NCBI GenBank assembly: GCA_037447655.1
Contig: JBBHKE010002693.1
Coordinates: 305,718 to 320,387, forward strand
Length of the DNA: 14,670 bases
From: Zygnema cylindricum
Taxonomy: Eukaryota; Streptophyta; Zygnematophyceae; Zygnematales; Zygnemataceae
Reading direction: 5' to 3'
A program made the position numbers and the translations under genes. This document shows positions 1 through 12,114 of this stretch, piece by piece. The notes under the pieces were generated by a model. That model did not search any database. It saw only the letters and a program-made list of their open reading frames with translations, and was not told the DNA's origin. Within the stretch, counting starts at the first letter, position 1. Every line of letters starts with the position of its first letter.

Positions 1-740
1 TCCTTTTTTTGCCATATAGCTTCTCGATGCTGACGCAAATTTTCTCAAAGCTTTGACGGCCGGCAAGCAGACATGTCGTTTGACATTTTCAATCTGCCCG
101 GCTAAACAACGCGTTAATAAAACGTCATTTCCGTACAATAATAGAACCCTGGTCCCTGGATAACATTTAGACGTGCACGCTAAACAGAATATGTCACACG
201 TGTGAATGACAAAATCTATTCCAGACATAAAAAATGACAAAATGTCTCTTTTTACGGTTGAATTTTCCGTACAATAAAGTCAAGGGATTTCCCACACCTC
301 CGCTGAACTCCCAAAACGACGAATAATTTGATGCCGTATTACTAAACGACAAAAAGCTTATTTTACGGCACTCCACATCTGCACGTGCATTTCAAACGAA
401 TTTCCAGCAAGACGACAAATCTTCAGGTGAATCGATCATCGAACGGAGTAGGTCCACGTCGGACATTGTACAAACTATAATCCGTACCATACATGAGTAC
501 TTCCTAAAATTGTACTTTTTAAAAAATTTCATATTTTCATGTGTACCTTTGACTGAAACATTTCGCCCGCCCAAAAAATTCTTCAGTCTTCAACTCTTCA
601 AACAAAAATATTTCTGGAGCGCGCCAAAAGTACACCTTCGTCCGTACCAATTTCTGTCCTGTTTCTGTCCTGTTTTGGTCCCATTTTTACCGTTTCCTGT
701 CGATTTTGTGAGCATCATCCTTTTTTTTTTTTTCCCCCTT
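1..740. other. Non-coding 5' flank of the HRGP gene
   Basis: No reading frame here looks like a protein. The stretch is AT-rich and has scattered short repeats. A 14-bp direct repeat TTTCCGTACAATAA occurs at 128-141 and 264-277. AATGACAAAAT occurs twice near 206 and 233. An 11-bp tandem TTTCTGTCCTG lies near 651-672. A T-run followed by a pyrimidine run (720-740) leads into the TATA-like box. Upstream regulatory sites may be present but cannot be named. Confidence 0.5.
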
Positions 741-748
741 TTATATAT
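741..748 (+). promoter_or_regulatory. TATA-like box of the HRGP gene
   Basis: TTATATAT lies about 85-90 nt upstream of the chosen ATG at 832. With a usual 25-35 nt spacing, transcription would begin near 770-780 and leave a 5' leader of about 55 nt. The minus-strand gene in this window has a TATA-like box at almost the same distance from its ATG. The call rests on position and consensus only. Confidence 0.4.
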
Positions 749-831
749 TTCTCCCTTTCGTTTTGAAATTTCAAATTTTTAATCCTTCATCTTCTTGAGA
801 AAAGATTGAAAATAAAATCCCTTTTGATTCC

Positions 832-4003
<3,172 letters not shown>

Positions 4004-4290
4004 TATAGACACAGAGAGAGAGGGAAGTAGAGGGGGAGAAAGGTAGCGGGGGAGAGGGAGAGAGAGGGGGAGAGAGGGGGGGAGAGAGGGAGAGAGAGGG
4101 ATAGAGAGAGGGACAATGGGAGAGGGACAGACAGAGAGGGAGAGAGGGGGAGAGAGGGACAGAGAGAGAGGGACAGAGAGAGGGGGACAGAGAGAGAGAC
4201 AGAGAGCGAGACACAGAGGGACAGAGAGAGGGACAGTGAGGGGCAGAGAGAGAGGAAGAGGGGGAGAGAGAGAGAGGGACGGAGATGTTA
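4004..4290. repeat. GA-rich (polypurine) low-complexity block
   Basis: The plus strand is nearly all A and G (GAGAGGGA and GGGACAGAGA blocks) from about 4012 to 4282, directly after the HRGP stop codon. It could be 3' UTR, or intron if the gene continues. Open frames on either strand are low-complexity artefacts. It follows the CT-rich exon 5 directly, so the two could pair as an imperfect inverted repeat. Confidence 0.85.
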
Positions 4291-4368
4291 CGATTCAATG
4301 TGGAGAATCGAGCGCGCGCGATATTTTGGTTCGCGTGGCGCGATACGCTTTCAAGTATGTAAGTCAAC

Positions 4369-4384
4369 GGTACAATAAAGTACC
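4369..4384 (+). promoter_or_regulatory. Candidate poly(A) signal AATAAA in a small hairpin
   Basis: AATAAA at 4374-4379 is flanked by GGTAC and GTACC, which pair to leave the hexamer as the loop. A TGTAA (the green-algal type signal) lies just upstream near 4359. It sits about 370 nt after the HRGP stop codon and fits a 3' end there. Confidence 0.35.
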
Positions 4385-4395
4385 ATACGATTTGA

Positions 4396-4515
4396 GTAAG
4401 TATGTTTGGCGTTTCGTGCGTGCACGGCGCACGAAAGTTATTGTTTGAAGTTTCGTGGCGTACGGCGCACGAAAGGAATTGTTCGAAGTTTCGTAGCATA
4501 TGGCGCACGAAACGA
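4396..4515 (+). repeat. 38-bp tandem repeat, about three copies
   Basis: GGCGCACGAAA recurs at 4426, 4464 and 4502, exactly 38 bp apart, and each full unit also carries GAAGTTTCGT. A decayed copy precedes them from about 4396. TTTCGTGC (4412-4419) and GCACGAAA (4428-4435) form a hairpin. The GC-rich, CpG-rich composition differs from the flanks. Confidence 0.75.
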
Positions 4516-4539
4516 AACGTTTATTCTCTTCATTTCTCG

Positions 4540-4930
4540 AGGGAGAAAAGCGCGTCTGCCATTTTTTCTGCGTGCTTTCTTCTTCCCGTGCGCCTTCCTC
4601 CGAAGGCGCCTACTACGCTTTTATCTATCGTGCACGGCACGTCTTCAGAGCAGCTATATAAGCTAGATTGCTTAGCTGCAGAATACATCCTGGACTTAGC
4701 TTTGGATCAATTCAGTTTAATATATTATAGGAAGAAGGAAGAGTGAAGGAAAGGGAAAAAGCCTTGTAAAAAGGCTTCGGCCATTTTGTTATAAATATAT
4801 ATCTTTTGTGGCCATTTTGTTTGATTTCTTTTGTGCTTCCGCTGCATACCACCTCTGTGGTATATCTTACAGAATTAAGTGTGAAAAATAATTCCTTCGA
4901 AGAAAAACAAGGTCGTCGCTTCATACGAGG
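4540..4930 (+). promoter_or_regulatory. Promoter-like or LTR-like stretch
   Basis: TATATAA at 4655-4661 follows a GC-rich segment with GGCACGTC. Downstream come a hairpin AAGCCTT/AAGGCTT (about 4758-4777), GGCCATTTTGTT in direct repeat at 4779 and 4810, and a hairpin ATACCAC/GTGGTAT near 4845-4862. This resembles the U3-R-U5 organisation of an LTR, and a TGTTACGATT at 4286 could be its start. No clear target-site duplication or primer-binding site was seen. A small frame opens at 4934 (ATG) and closes after 39 codons. An ordinary orphan promoter is equally possible. Confidence 0.25.
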
Positions 4931-4984
4931 ACAATGGAAGGTAATTGGCGGTTAACGAGTAAACAGCAATCGGTGGTCCGGAAA

Positions 4985-5290
4985 CAATTTATAAGCTGGG
5001 ATCGAAAGTGGACGTGCGGAGGACAATACAGTACAACTGTGAATCGCTTATAGTGTTGAAGTTTTTTTGGCCGCCTAAAACATCTTTTTCCAGTGCACAC
5101 TCGTCGGATTGAAACTCTGACGGTTCCGATTGAAAGACAATGTTCTCACCTTCCGATTGTTGGTGTCCAATCACAAATCCGTTGTGTGTACGTAGAAAAG
5201 ATGTTTTATGTGGCTGAAAAAACATTAACTCTAAGAGCGATTCACGGTGTACTGTACTTGTGCCGTGTACATTTCGATTTCACCTGGATT
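4985..5290. mobile_element. Long imperfect foldback (inverted-repeat) element
   Basis: Three well-separated blocks pair around one dyad at 5142: ACAGTAC 5028-5034 with 5249-5255, GTGAATCGCT 5039-5048 with 5236-5245, and TAAAACATCTTTT 5076-5088 with 5196-5208. Weaker pairing fills the gaps and extends outward to about 4985 and 5290, perhaps further. The whole could fold into a hairpin with arms of about 140 nt. It may be a MITE/foldback transposon, an inverted duplication or a small-RNA hairpin locus. Open frames on both strands here are by-products of the symmetry. Confidence 0.72.
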
Positions 5291-5293
5291 TGA

Positions 5294-5950
5294 GGCGCGA
5301 GTGATCAAAAGTTAAAGGAAGCGTTGAAAACCTGCCGACTTCAATATTATCCCAGAGTCTTAGGATCTCGGGTCAACCTCAAAATATCCACGTGGCGTAC
5401 ACTGCTCGACACAAGTATAAAATGCGTTGTTGCTGCATTCACACCGGAAATGGATGATGAATGAGATGAGGAAACGAATGTCCTTTTGTTTTGTTTGGAC
5501 GTGAATCGCCTTTGACGTCATCTCACGTCAACTAAAACGTCGCGATGTGGTTCATGCTGCCGTACGATTAAGCGTCGAATGACTCAAATCCGTCCGTACC
5601 AAGCCATCGTTTTTGACATTTTTTTACGTTATATTATGATTGTTTCGTCAAAATTACAAAAAAAAAATAACTTTACATTTTTTTACGTTCGATTCTAGTT
5701 GATTTGATTGGTTATTCGTTTATGGATTACCATTTTAGAAAATTTTGTTCAGTACTGATGAATCATTCGAGATGCGACTTCATGTTTTTTCAAAGTCGGA
5801 TTTCTGCATTCCGAAAAGGATTCCCGGAAAATAAGATGACTTACCACAGTTGTCAAGTTTTGATGAAAAATGTCATTTGCATATGGCCTATACTTTGGTT
5901 TTTTTGCAGTCGCATGCTCTCGGAGAGGTAGAGAGAGAAGGCCATGGCTG
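5294..5950. other. Non-coding stretch with a G-box and TATA pair
   Basis: No convincing gene was seen. CCACGTGG (a perfect G-box) at 5388-5395 is followed by TATAAAA at 5416-5422, a promoter-like arrangement. The first ATG downstream (5452) opens a frame of only a few codons. A strong acceptor-like TTTTTTTGCAG ends at 5909, but the frame after it is short and unrecognisable. Confidence 0.4.
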
Positions 5951-5958
5951 CCGTTAGT

Positions 5959-5992
5959 CTTGTTAGATAGTCTGTCTTGTCAGATAGTCTGA
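5959..5992. repeat. 17-bp tandem duplication
   Basis: CTTGTTAGATAGTCTGT (5959-5975) is followed directly by CTTGTCAGATAGTCTGA (5976-5992), matching at 15 of 17 positions. GACAGAC repeats follow to about 6015. On the minus strand this lies just downstream of the tRNA-like sequence and may be its non-tRNA tail. Confidence 0.75.
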
Positions 5993-6023
5993 GACAGACA
6001 GAAAGTCAGACAATATTATTCTG

Positions 6024-6030
6024 AAAAAAA
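6024..6030 (-). terminator. Pol III-type T7 terminator of the tRNA-like sequence
   Basis: Seven A on the plus strand read as TTTTTTT on the minus strand, a few bases after the 3' end of the tRNA-like acceptor stem. That is where RNA polymerase III would stop. Confidence 0.45.
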
Positions 6031-6034
6031 GGCG

Positions 6035-6126
6035 GCATTAACCAGGATTTAAACCTGGCCCGACAAATTGTCATAATATCCTTGGAGAGCGTTGTCCCTA
6101 ACCAGTTGATGTAGATGTTCTAATAC
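6035..6126 (-). ncRNA. tRNA-like sequence, probably a SINE head or tRNA pseudogene
   Basis: Read on the minus strand, the T arm is perfect: stem CCAGG/CCTGG (6054-6058 and 6042-6046) around a 7-nt loop TTTAAAT, which doubles as a B-box (GGTTTAAATCC). Seven bases at each end, GTATTAG (6126-6120) and TTAATGC (6041-6035), pair as an acceptor stem with two G-T wobbles. A D-loop/A-box-like CAACTGGTTAGGG sits near the 5' side. The length is 92 nt. The 5' part has a partial duplication (ACATCTACATC), and no clean anticodon arm or anticodon could be assigned. A functional tRNA is therefore unlikely; a tRNA-derived SINE or decayed tRNA gene fits better. Confidence 0.5.
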
Positions 6127-6434
6127 ACAAATCGAGTGATAATTATATACATAATTAAAAAAATTTACCGCTCATTTAACAGAAAACGTACAAACTGCGG
6201 TACATATTCAATTCAATTTTTTTTACATGTTTTTTTACATGTACGGACAGAAATTCATTAACGATTTTTACTATTTTTTCAAATCGACCTCTCCGATTTC
6301 TACGTATTATTCGCACGTTTGAATCGTGCGTAAAATGCGTTTTGAGCAACTATGGTTAGAATAAAAAAATGTCATATACATTAAATGAGCAGAATAGTCG
6401 AGTTGCAGATTTTATTGAATTTTACTGGAGATTG

Positions 6435-6580
6435 GCCAATACACCACTGGCATGTAGCGTATCGCCACCACATCAGTTTTAGTGTATCGCTCTTTCAATT
6501 TCCATGCTACACGATACGCCATTCATTACACGCTACGCTATAGTACAGTACTTAGTGAGTTAGTGGTGTTGTGTATCGTC
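6435..6580. repeat. Nested inverted repeats (small foldback)
   Basis: ACACCACT (6441-6448) pairs with AGTGGTGT (6562-6569). Inside it, GCGTATCG (6457-6464) pairs with CGATACGC (6512-6519). Further GTGTATCG copies lie at about 6482 and 6571. The centres of the two pairs differ by about 17 nt, so any fold is uneven. It may be a decayed MITE. Confidence 0.45.
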
Positions 6581-6614
6581 CTTTTTCGTTGATCGATATG
6601 TACCTTTTTTAACC

Positions 6615-6687
6615 TACCGATAGTCGATATATCGGTATGGAATCAATCGCTTTTTTTGTAACAACATATCGGCCCCATATGCCGATA
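6615..6687. repeat. Two adjacent CCGATA hairpins
   Basis: TACCGATA (6615-6622) pairs with TATCGGTA (6630-6637), a perfect 8-bp stem with a 7-nt loop. TATCGGC (6667-6673) pairs with GCCGATA (6681-6687), a perfect 7-bp stem with a 7-nt loop. Both use the same CCGATA core. The role is unknown. Confidence 0.6.
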
Positions 6688-6689
6688 AA

Positions 6690-8640
6690 AAAAATCGATA
6701 ATTAACTAGGCTTTAGGTATTTTTTTAGGGTTTCACATGTTTTTCTGCCTCTTACCCCTTCCACAGAATGTCTTTAGCCTAAAATTAAAACTGTTTTTTT
6801 ACTTATTTTTACATGATATTTTTGTCATTGCCAAAAGAGAGACTATAATAGACGTCAAAGATTAGATTTCTGAGGGTCGAGATAGAGAAGCAAATTATTT
6901 GCTCTAAAATAATAATAAAACTTTGTTTAGAAAGAAAAAGCACGAAGTTGTGAATAACCGTCTGCATTTTCTTATTAATTTGTTGAATAAAATGTTGTAT
7001 TAGTCTACGTGGTTACTAAAGATAACAAAAACAAAAAAAAACGCAAATCAATACAAATGTGTACATTCACGAAACAGGCTCACCAAATAATAGAGACAAA
7101 ATCATGAATCTCTAATTACCAAAGGTACACCTACACGCATATACAAGATCGCACACAAATTAATGCAAGAGTAAGCCAAAATTTATTTTGTATTTTTTTG
7201 CTAAAAGTTCGGTCCTACACTTTTCGACTTATACACTACAACTTTTTTGTGCGTAAGTGCTGTACAGATTGGATGGGAGTTCCGTTCTCGTTCTACAAAT
7301 GTACTCTTTTTATTTTTTTAACTTTTCATGCTCTAATGTTTTTTGGACGTCGATGACTATGTAATCTAGGATGACATGAGTGTGCAGACAGAATATAACG
7401 ATTCTTATTTACATAAAATGTTGATATTCTTTCCTACACAATGAGGTACATTCGACACAGGAATCTTGTTGATTTTAACCAACATACCACCAAATGACTT
7501 CTTGAATCAACAATTTTGGGTTGGAAAAGGGAAATGTGAGCATTGCTGAAGTTGCATGCAGTGTCATGTGGCTTAGGAAACAACGAGTCTTAGAAGAATG
7601 CTTTTCTGGAGATTGCCTTGAGATTCACATGTATCGTGTATCTCTGTTCAGGTTGTGAGCTGGTGCATTAAGATCAAAGAAAACAAAAACCTAAACTTGA
7701 AAACAATTCTCCTTCTTCATTTTGCTTTATACAGGAAAGCTCTCGAAGATCGTTCGTATGTTACGTCGTAAATTGTAGAAATGTGATTATTTATCAGAAA
7801 GGAGAAAGGGAAGAGGCCAAAAAAGATTAAAGAATGCTCAATTCTCGACAAGTAGAGGAATAAAGTTTTCCACCACAGATTTTAAAATGACTTACTTCGG
7901 CAAGGGTGGCCTTCCCTCAGTGGCAAAATGGTGGTTAAGTTCTTAAAGTACTTTTACGACTGGGGAACACTTTGCTGACATTAATTGTTCAAAATGTATG
8001 TTATAACGTTGAGGAGCCACAACTCAAAATACTTAATCCAAAATAAGATTGTTTTATGCACAATGAACGAAGCAAAAATCATTGCATCTTCTATTTTCGT
8101 TTGAATCAAGTTTGAACATCTTTTAACAATGTAAGACTCCCCCCTTAAATCCCAACATTACATAAAAATGAAAATATTAGAAGGTGAGTACAAAGAAGTG
8201 ATTTACAAAATAAATATAAAATCATTTCATCGTTGACATTTTTAGACAAGATCATGATAAAGCGACCATTCCATGCATTCAGGGAAAAAAGCATATTAAT
8301 TGCAGTAATAATAATTTAACATATTGCTAACCTAATCTAAAAAACGACTTATATACTACAATACATGAGGAGGCAATTCTACGCCATTTTTCTAACAACA
8401 GACACGTGGAAGTTGTCTAAACTAATGAAAAAATCAAACTTGTAATCACACTAACGTTGAACTATGCTTTTAACTCAATAAAAATACAAACAATTATTTT
8501 CCTAAAAATGTCGGTTCCTTAATTACCGTTCACAAATTCTGAATTGACAAAAAGAAAATTCTATTAAGCTTTACAAACCAAAACCTTGGAGTCGAATGGT
8601 CGAATTAAGCATTTTATGTAATACACCAAAGCAATATTAC
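6690..8640. other. AT-rich intergenic stretch, no gene recognised
   Basis: About 2 kb with frequent stops in all frames, poly-A and poly-T runs and no conserved protein motif that I can see. No RNA gene or clear terminal inverted repeat was found. Diverged transposon debris would be missed by eye. Confidence 0.55.
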
Positions 8641-8642
8641 GC

Positions 8643-8793
8643 TTCAAACTGTCGGTAAGTCAAAAAAATTCCAGCGGGACTCGATATCTTAACCAAAACC
8701 CAAACCATGAACGTGAACATTAACCCTTACACTAATCCTATCATAAAGCGTAACCCTGGCCAGTTTCCAGGCCTAATTGGCCGACAGTTTCAA
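8643..8793. repeat. Inverted repeat spanning the 3' end of the Root_cap gene
   Basis: TTCAAACTGTCGG (8643-8655) pairs with CCGACAGTTTCAA (8781-8793) at 12 of 13 positions. The right copy encodes the end of the Root_cap protein (LKLSA) and the left copy lies about 120 nt beyond the stop codon. Between them are AACCC-rich words and a small CCTGG/CCAGG palindrome. Confidence 0.5.
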
Positions 8794-10709
8794 CACGTCC
8801 TGCTGGTCGTTTTTCCGGAAGGCCGAAAATTTGCAATCCGCGTTCAAGACATCTGAAGAGACATAGTCGGTCGGGTCGCCGTCGAGGAATCCTCGGCCGA
8901 TGTCGCTGTCGGCCGCAATGGGATGCTGGAGGAGGGCCGCCAGACGCGAGAATTCAACGGCGCGATTTTCCCGCCCTTCCCGGTACGTCTGGCCGAGGAC
9001 TCCGTGGACCGAGGGAGTGGTCTGGAGAGAGGGAGAGCAAAGAAGAAAAGGTTAGGGATAGAAGTGAAAGGTAAGGCTTGTGGCAAGAGTGAGAGAGGGG
9101 AAAAAGAGAGGGATAGGAAAGAAGGGAGGGAGGGATGGAGAGAGACGAGTAGGAGATGGAGAGGAAGAGGGAGAGGAGGGAGAGTGAGAGGAAGAAGGAT
9201 AAGGGAAAGGGAGAGCGAGACCGAGAAGAGGGAGGGTAAGAGGGAGGGAGGAAGTGGGGGAAGGAGGGAGGGAGGGAGGGAGGCAAAGGGAAAAGGAGGG
9301 GGGAGGAGAGGAGGGAGAGTGGGAGGGAGAGGGGGAGAGAGAGAAAAAAAGCATGGTTACCTTGACCGAGTTGATCCCGAGGCTGAAGTGGATCTCAGCG
9401 TCATCCAGCCTCTGGAGGAGTGGATTGGCCACGCGGATTCGAAGATCCATGTCCAAAAGATCCGCGATCTTCACGCTGTAGTAGTCCACGTCGTACGGCC
9501 CGCTCTTCTCCGCCGCCTCCAGCTTCACGGCCAGACCGCCGGCCAATAGCAGCTCGTCCCCGACCTGCATCTTCGGAAGGTCCTCCCCGTCGACGGCCGC
9601 ACGTGCCAAGAACCCATCTCCACGCTTGTTCTCTTTGCCCCCACGTGCCACCAAATGGAGGCTATGGCTCTCTCCATCGACGGTCCACAGAATTCCCAAC
9701 TCCTTGATCCATGTCCTTAAGGCTTTGCCATCCTTTACTACGGTGGCGCTCTCCGTACGGTTGTCCAAGTACCCGGTCATCTTCATGTTGACGTGGACAT
9801 TGCTGTCCGAAAGAAGACAAAAGCTTTTGTCGGGTTCTCCGCTGAAGTCGTAGTGTGTTCCGTGCGCACCGACCAGATGCGGATCGTTCTTGACTGTCGC
9901 TTTGCACTTGCCGCCCACCTTGGTCTTCACAAGCACGTTGTCTGTACACTCGGGACCCTTGCCGCCGCGGTATACGAAGCACAGTCCTCCGTACGCTCCC
10001 CTGTACAAATAAAGACATTGCTACATTGCTATGCGAGTTAGATTTAGCTTACATCTCCTGCTCTTGGTTTTTTTATGTCAGGACTCCGCAGTAAAATTCA
10101 CGAGGGTACCTGTGATGACTTTAGTAGATTATACAGGAATGCCATAAATTACATATAGATGACAACGAAGTGTTAAACAACGTGCAAAAAAGAACCCTAT
10201 TAAACTCGCCCTAACCAGGGATCGTGCGAAAGAAAGGAGCAGCGAGGGGAAAAAGACAAAAAAAAGGTGTCATTGCGTCGTCCGTACATGTTGAGCCACT
10301 GCCAGAAGGTACACTTGGCGGCGTCCTTGCACTTGAGGCAGCACTTCTCCGCGGAGCCTTTTTTGAACGCGCGGATGTCCGCGTTGACGACCGTGTCATC
10401 GGGCAGATCGCCGCTCAAGTAGAACGCGGCCGTCCCGTAGCCGACCAGCAACGGACAGTTGGACGGAATCTGCGCATGGAAACGGAAACGCGGAGCTTAG
10501 AAAGCTCTTCCCTGGTTGGACGGCTGCCCTCAATTGCGCATAGAACGAGGTCAGGAACTTACCACGAACTTTCCCTTGAGGCCTCCGCCCTTGCACGGCC
10601 CCGTGTTGCAGCCATTGTTGACGCGGTAGTCGGGACACTGCGCTGTCACGACTACGCCGCCCACGAGAGCGAGGAAGAGGAGAGAGGATACCAAACTGTT
10701 CGCCGCCAT
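8773..10709 (-). CDS. Secreted PAN-like plus Root_cap family protein, 4 exons
   Basis: Model, minus strand: 10709-10563, 10469-10288, 10000-9361 and 9021-8773, giving 405 residues. Introns are GT-AG with consistent phases (0, 2, 0); the middle donor GTACGG is weak. The start ATG (10709) lies in a CCATGGC context and begins a clear signal peptide (hydrophobic core about residues 6-21, cut probably near TAQC). Residues about 54-128 are cysteine-rich and PAN/apple-like (KCCLKCKDAAKCTFWQW, then GGLCFVY). Residues 149-175 (DPHLVGAHGTHYDFSG, then FCLLSDSNVHVN) match the VWD-like signature of plant root cap/LEA-related proteins. The C-terminus has HGVLGQTYR (329-337) and a late conserved cysteine in LNADCKFSAF (386), typical of the Root_cap domain. 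The biochemical function of this family is not established; a secreted wall or mucilage role is inferred. The gene is convergent with the HRGP gene. All exons are intact and GC-rich relative to the flanks, so it looks functional. Confidence 0.9.
9022..9360 (-). repeat. Polypurine/polypyrimidine tract filling intron 3
   Basis: The plus strand is GA-rich (GGGAGGGAGG runs) almost from splice site to splice site, so the sense (minus) strand is CT-rich. It contributes the pyrimidine tract before the acceptor at 9022. It explains long serine/proline or arginine/glutamate open frames that overlap here. Confidence 0.9.
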
Positions 10710-10785
10710 GGCTAACAAGGACGGAAAGGGATATGCTGTCGGGAAATGACTGAGGTGGAGTAGAGGGAAAGGCTGTAGCGAGGCA

Positions 10786-10793
10786 GAATATAG
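10786..10793 (-). promoter_or_regulatory. TATA-like box of the Root_cap gene
   Basis: CCTATATTC on the minus strand lies about 80 nt upstream of the ATG at 10709. The implied leader is about 50 nt, similar to that of the HRGP gene. Identified by position and consensus only. Confidence 0.35.
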
Positions 10794-10795
10794 GG

Positions 10796-11628
10796 AAGGG
10801 GAAAAGGGAGAGCTCTGAGGCGGGGAATTGTCGATTCGAGAGTCGAATTTCAAACTCCGATTTCGTCTGGTTTTGTGCACGGGCGTGCGACCTCAGATAG
10901 GTTCGCAATGTGTCGCACGGTGGATCGTGAGGATCTCTCGACTTTGCAACCTCGTGACGTGGGTGTACGGTCAGGTGAATTGATCAGTGTGTTTTTTTGT
11001 CGGCCTCTCGTGCGACTGTGGAAAACTGCGGAATTTGAGTATGCCTGTGGGCAAATGTAACGTCGTTTTACACATTTGTTACGAATTCCACGTGGTTGGC
11101 TTCCACATGTGGACATTTATGCTCGGTGCGACTCCTTTTCCTAACATAAGAATTATTTTGTCGTTTTTGCTAAAGAACATTGAATTACGACAAGGTGCTT
11201 CTTAGCGTGACATTCAATGGGCAAATGTGTGTCCAGCTGGCGGTGGATTCGTCTATGTCAGTACTATTTGAATAGGTCGCCGCTTGCTTGATAATCGACA
11301 AAGATCTTAATGACCGAAACCGACAAACATCTTTTCATGTACTTTATGGAGCTATTCGTACTATTACCTCCTATGTCAAAGTCCTGATCGATGGTGAGAA
11401 AAGGGAAGCATCTTCTTTGTTCTGTTTTCTTACATTTCCGTACGTTGACGGTTTCTGTTTTGCACATCAAGGTGAATTCATTTGTATGGTGTAGAGCGGC
11501 TAATTTCGTATCGCGTTGGGTTGGATAATCGATATGTTCGGTGACCGAATGGTGAGGGGGCCGATATGTCACACCGGGACCAACTAGAAGTTATTCTACA
11601 GTTATGGTAACAATTTTTTATTGGCTTA
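10796..11628. other. Upstream flank of the Root_cap gene, non-coding
   Basis: No protein-like frame or RNA gene was seen. The segment 10870-11110 is moderately GC-rich and may hold promoter elements for the minus-strand gene. The rest is AT-rich up to the hAT-like element. Confidence 0.5.
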
Positions 11629-11636
11629 CAGGGAGC

Positions 11637-12114
11637 CAGAGGTCGCAATGGGGTACCCGAATCCGTAACCGACCGGTACCCGCCCGCCCGCGTCAGATCC
11701 GGAACGGATTCGGGTGCCAAATTATGGTGGCAGGCCGGATTCGGCCGGGTGATTAAAAACAAAAAAGCAAATTCGGGTACGGCCGGGTAAGCAAAACACG
11801 AAAATATTGATGGTTTAGCAGTTACGTTCCACGACAGTAATAAATATACAATCCATCATTATTGTATTATGTACTCTTGGTATAGTGGAAGGTATGAGGG
11901 AGATGTACCCCTAATTTTCATACTTATTCAGTTACTAGCGGGTACGGGTAGTCGCGAGAAATTGAGTTTCGTTTAACTTTTTTATTCGTAAACGCGTATC
12001 TGGTTCAGGGTAACAATATAGGAGCATGACATAACGCGGTCGGGTTTCGAGTGTTTAGATGTTGAAATAAAAAATGGTTTCAGGTATCGAAAATTTCGAC
12101 TTTTGCGACCTCTA
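11637..12114. mobile_element. Non-autonomous hAT-like DNA transposon, 478 bp
   Basis: The left end CAGAGGTCGCAA (11637-11648) is matched by TTGCGACCTCTA (12103-12114), an 11 of 12 terminal inverted repeat beginning (C/T)AG as in hAT elements. The flanks CAGGGAGC (11629-11636) and ACGGGAGG (12115-12122) agree at 5 of 8 aligned positions, which could be a decayed 8-bp target duplication. Inside the left end are hAT-style subterminal motifs: GGTACCCGAATCCG (11652-11665) inverted at 11705-11718 (13 of 14), and more GGGTACGG/GGCCGGGT copies to about 11950. No transposase is encoded, so it would depend on one from elsewhere. Confidence 0.6.

Noticed and set aside
4989-5293. Two overlapping frames (minus 4989-5225, plus 5093-5293), the latter with an acceptor-like CAG in the right phase for the HRGP gene
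   Set aside because: Both lie on the arms of the foldback, which explains frames on both strands. The peptide has no similarity to the HRGP modules.
5704-5931. 75-codon plus-strand frame
   Set aside because: AT-rich composition, no known motif and no neighbouring exon support.
6035-6126. Functional tRNA gene
   Set aside because: No anticodon arm with a 5-bp stem and 7-nt loop could be drawn, and the 5' part carries a duplication.
8700-8765. AACCC-rich words suggesting an interstitial telomere repeat
   Set aside because: The CCCTAAA/CCCTAA unit is not tandemly repeated; only scattered similar words occur.
8923-9549. Arg/Glu/Gly-rich plus-strand frame, and the Ser/Pro tail extending the Root_cap exon into 9052-9360
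   Set aside because: The first is antisense to real exons plus a polypurine intron. The second is read-through past the GTAACC donor at 9360.
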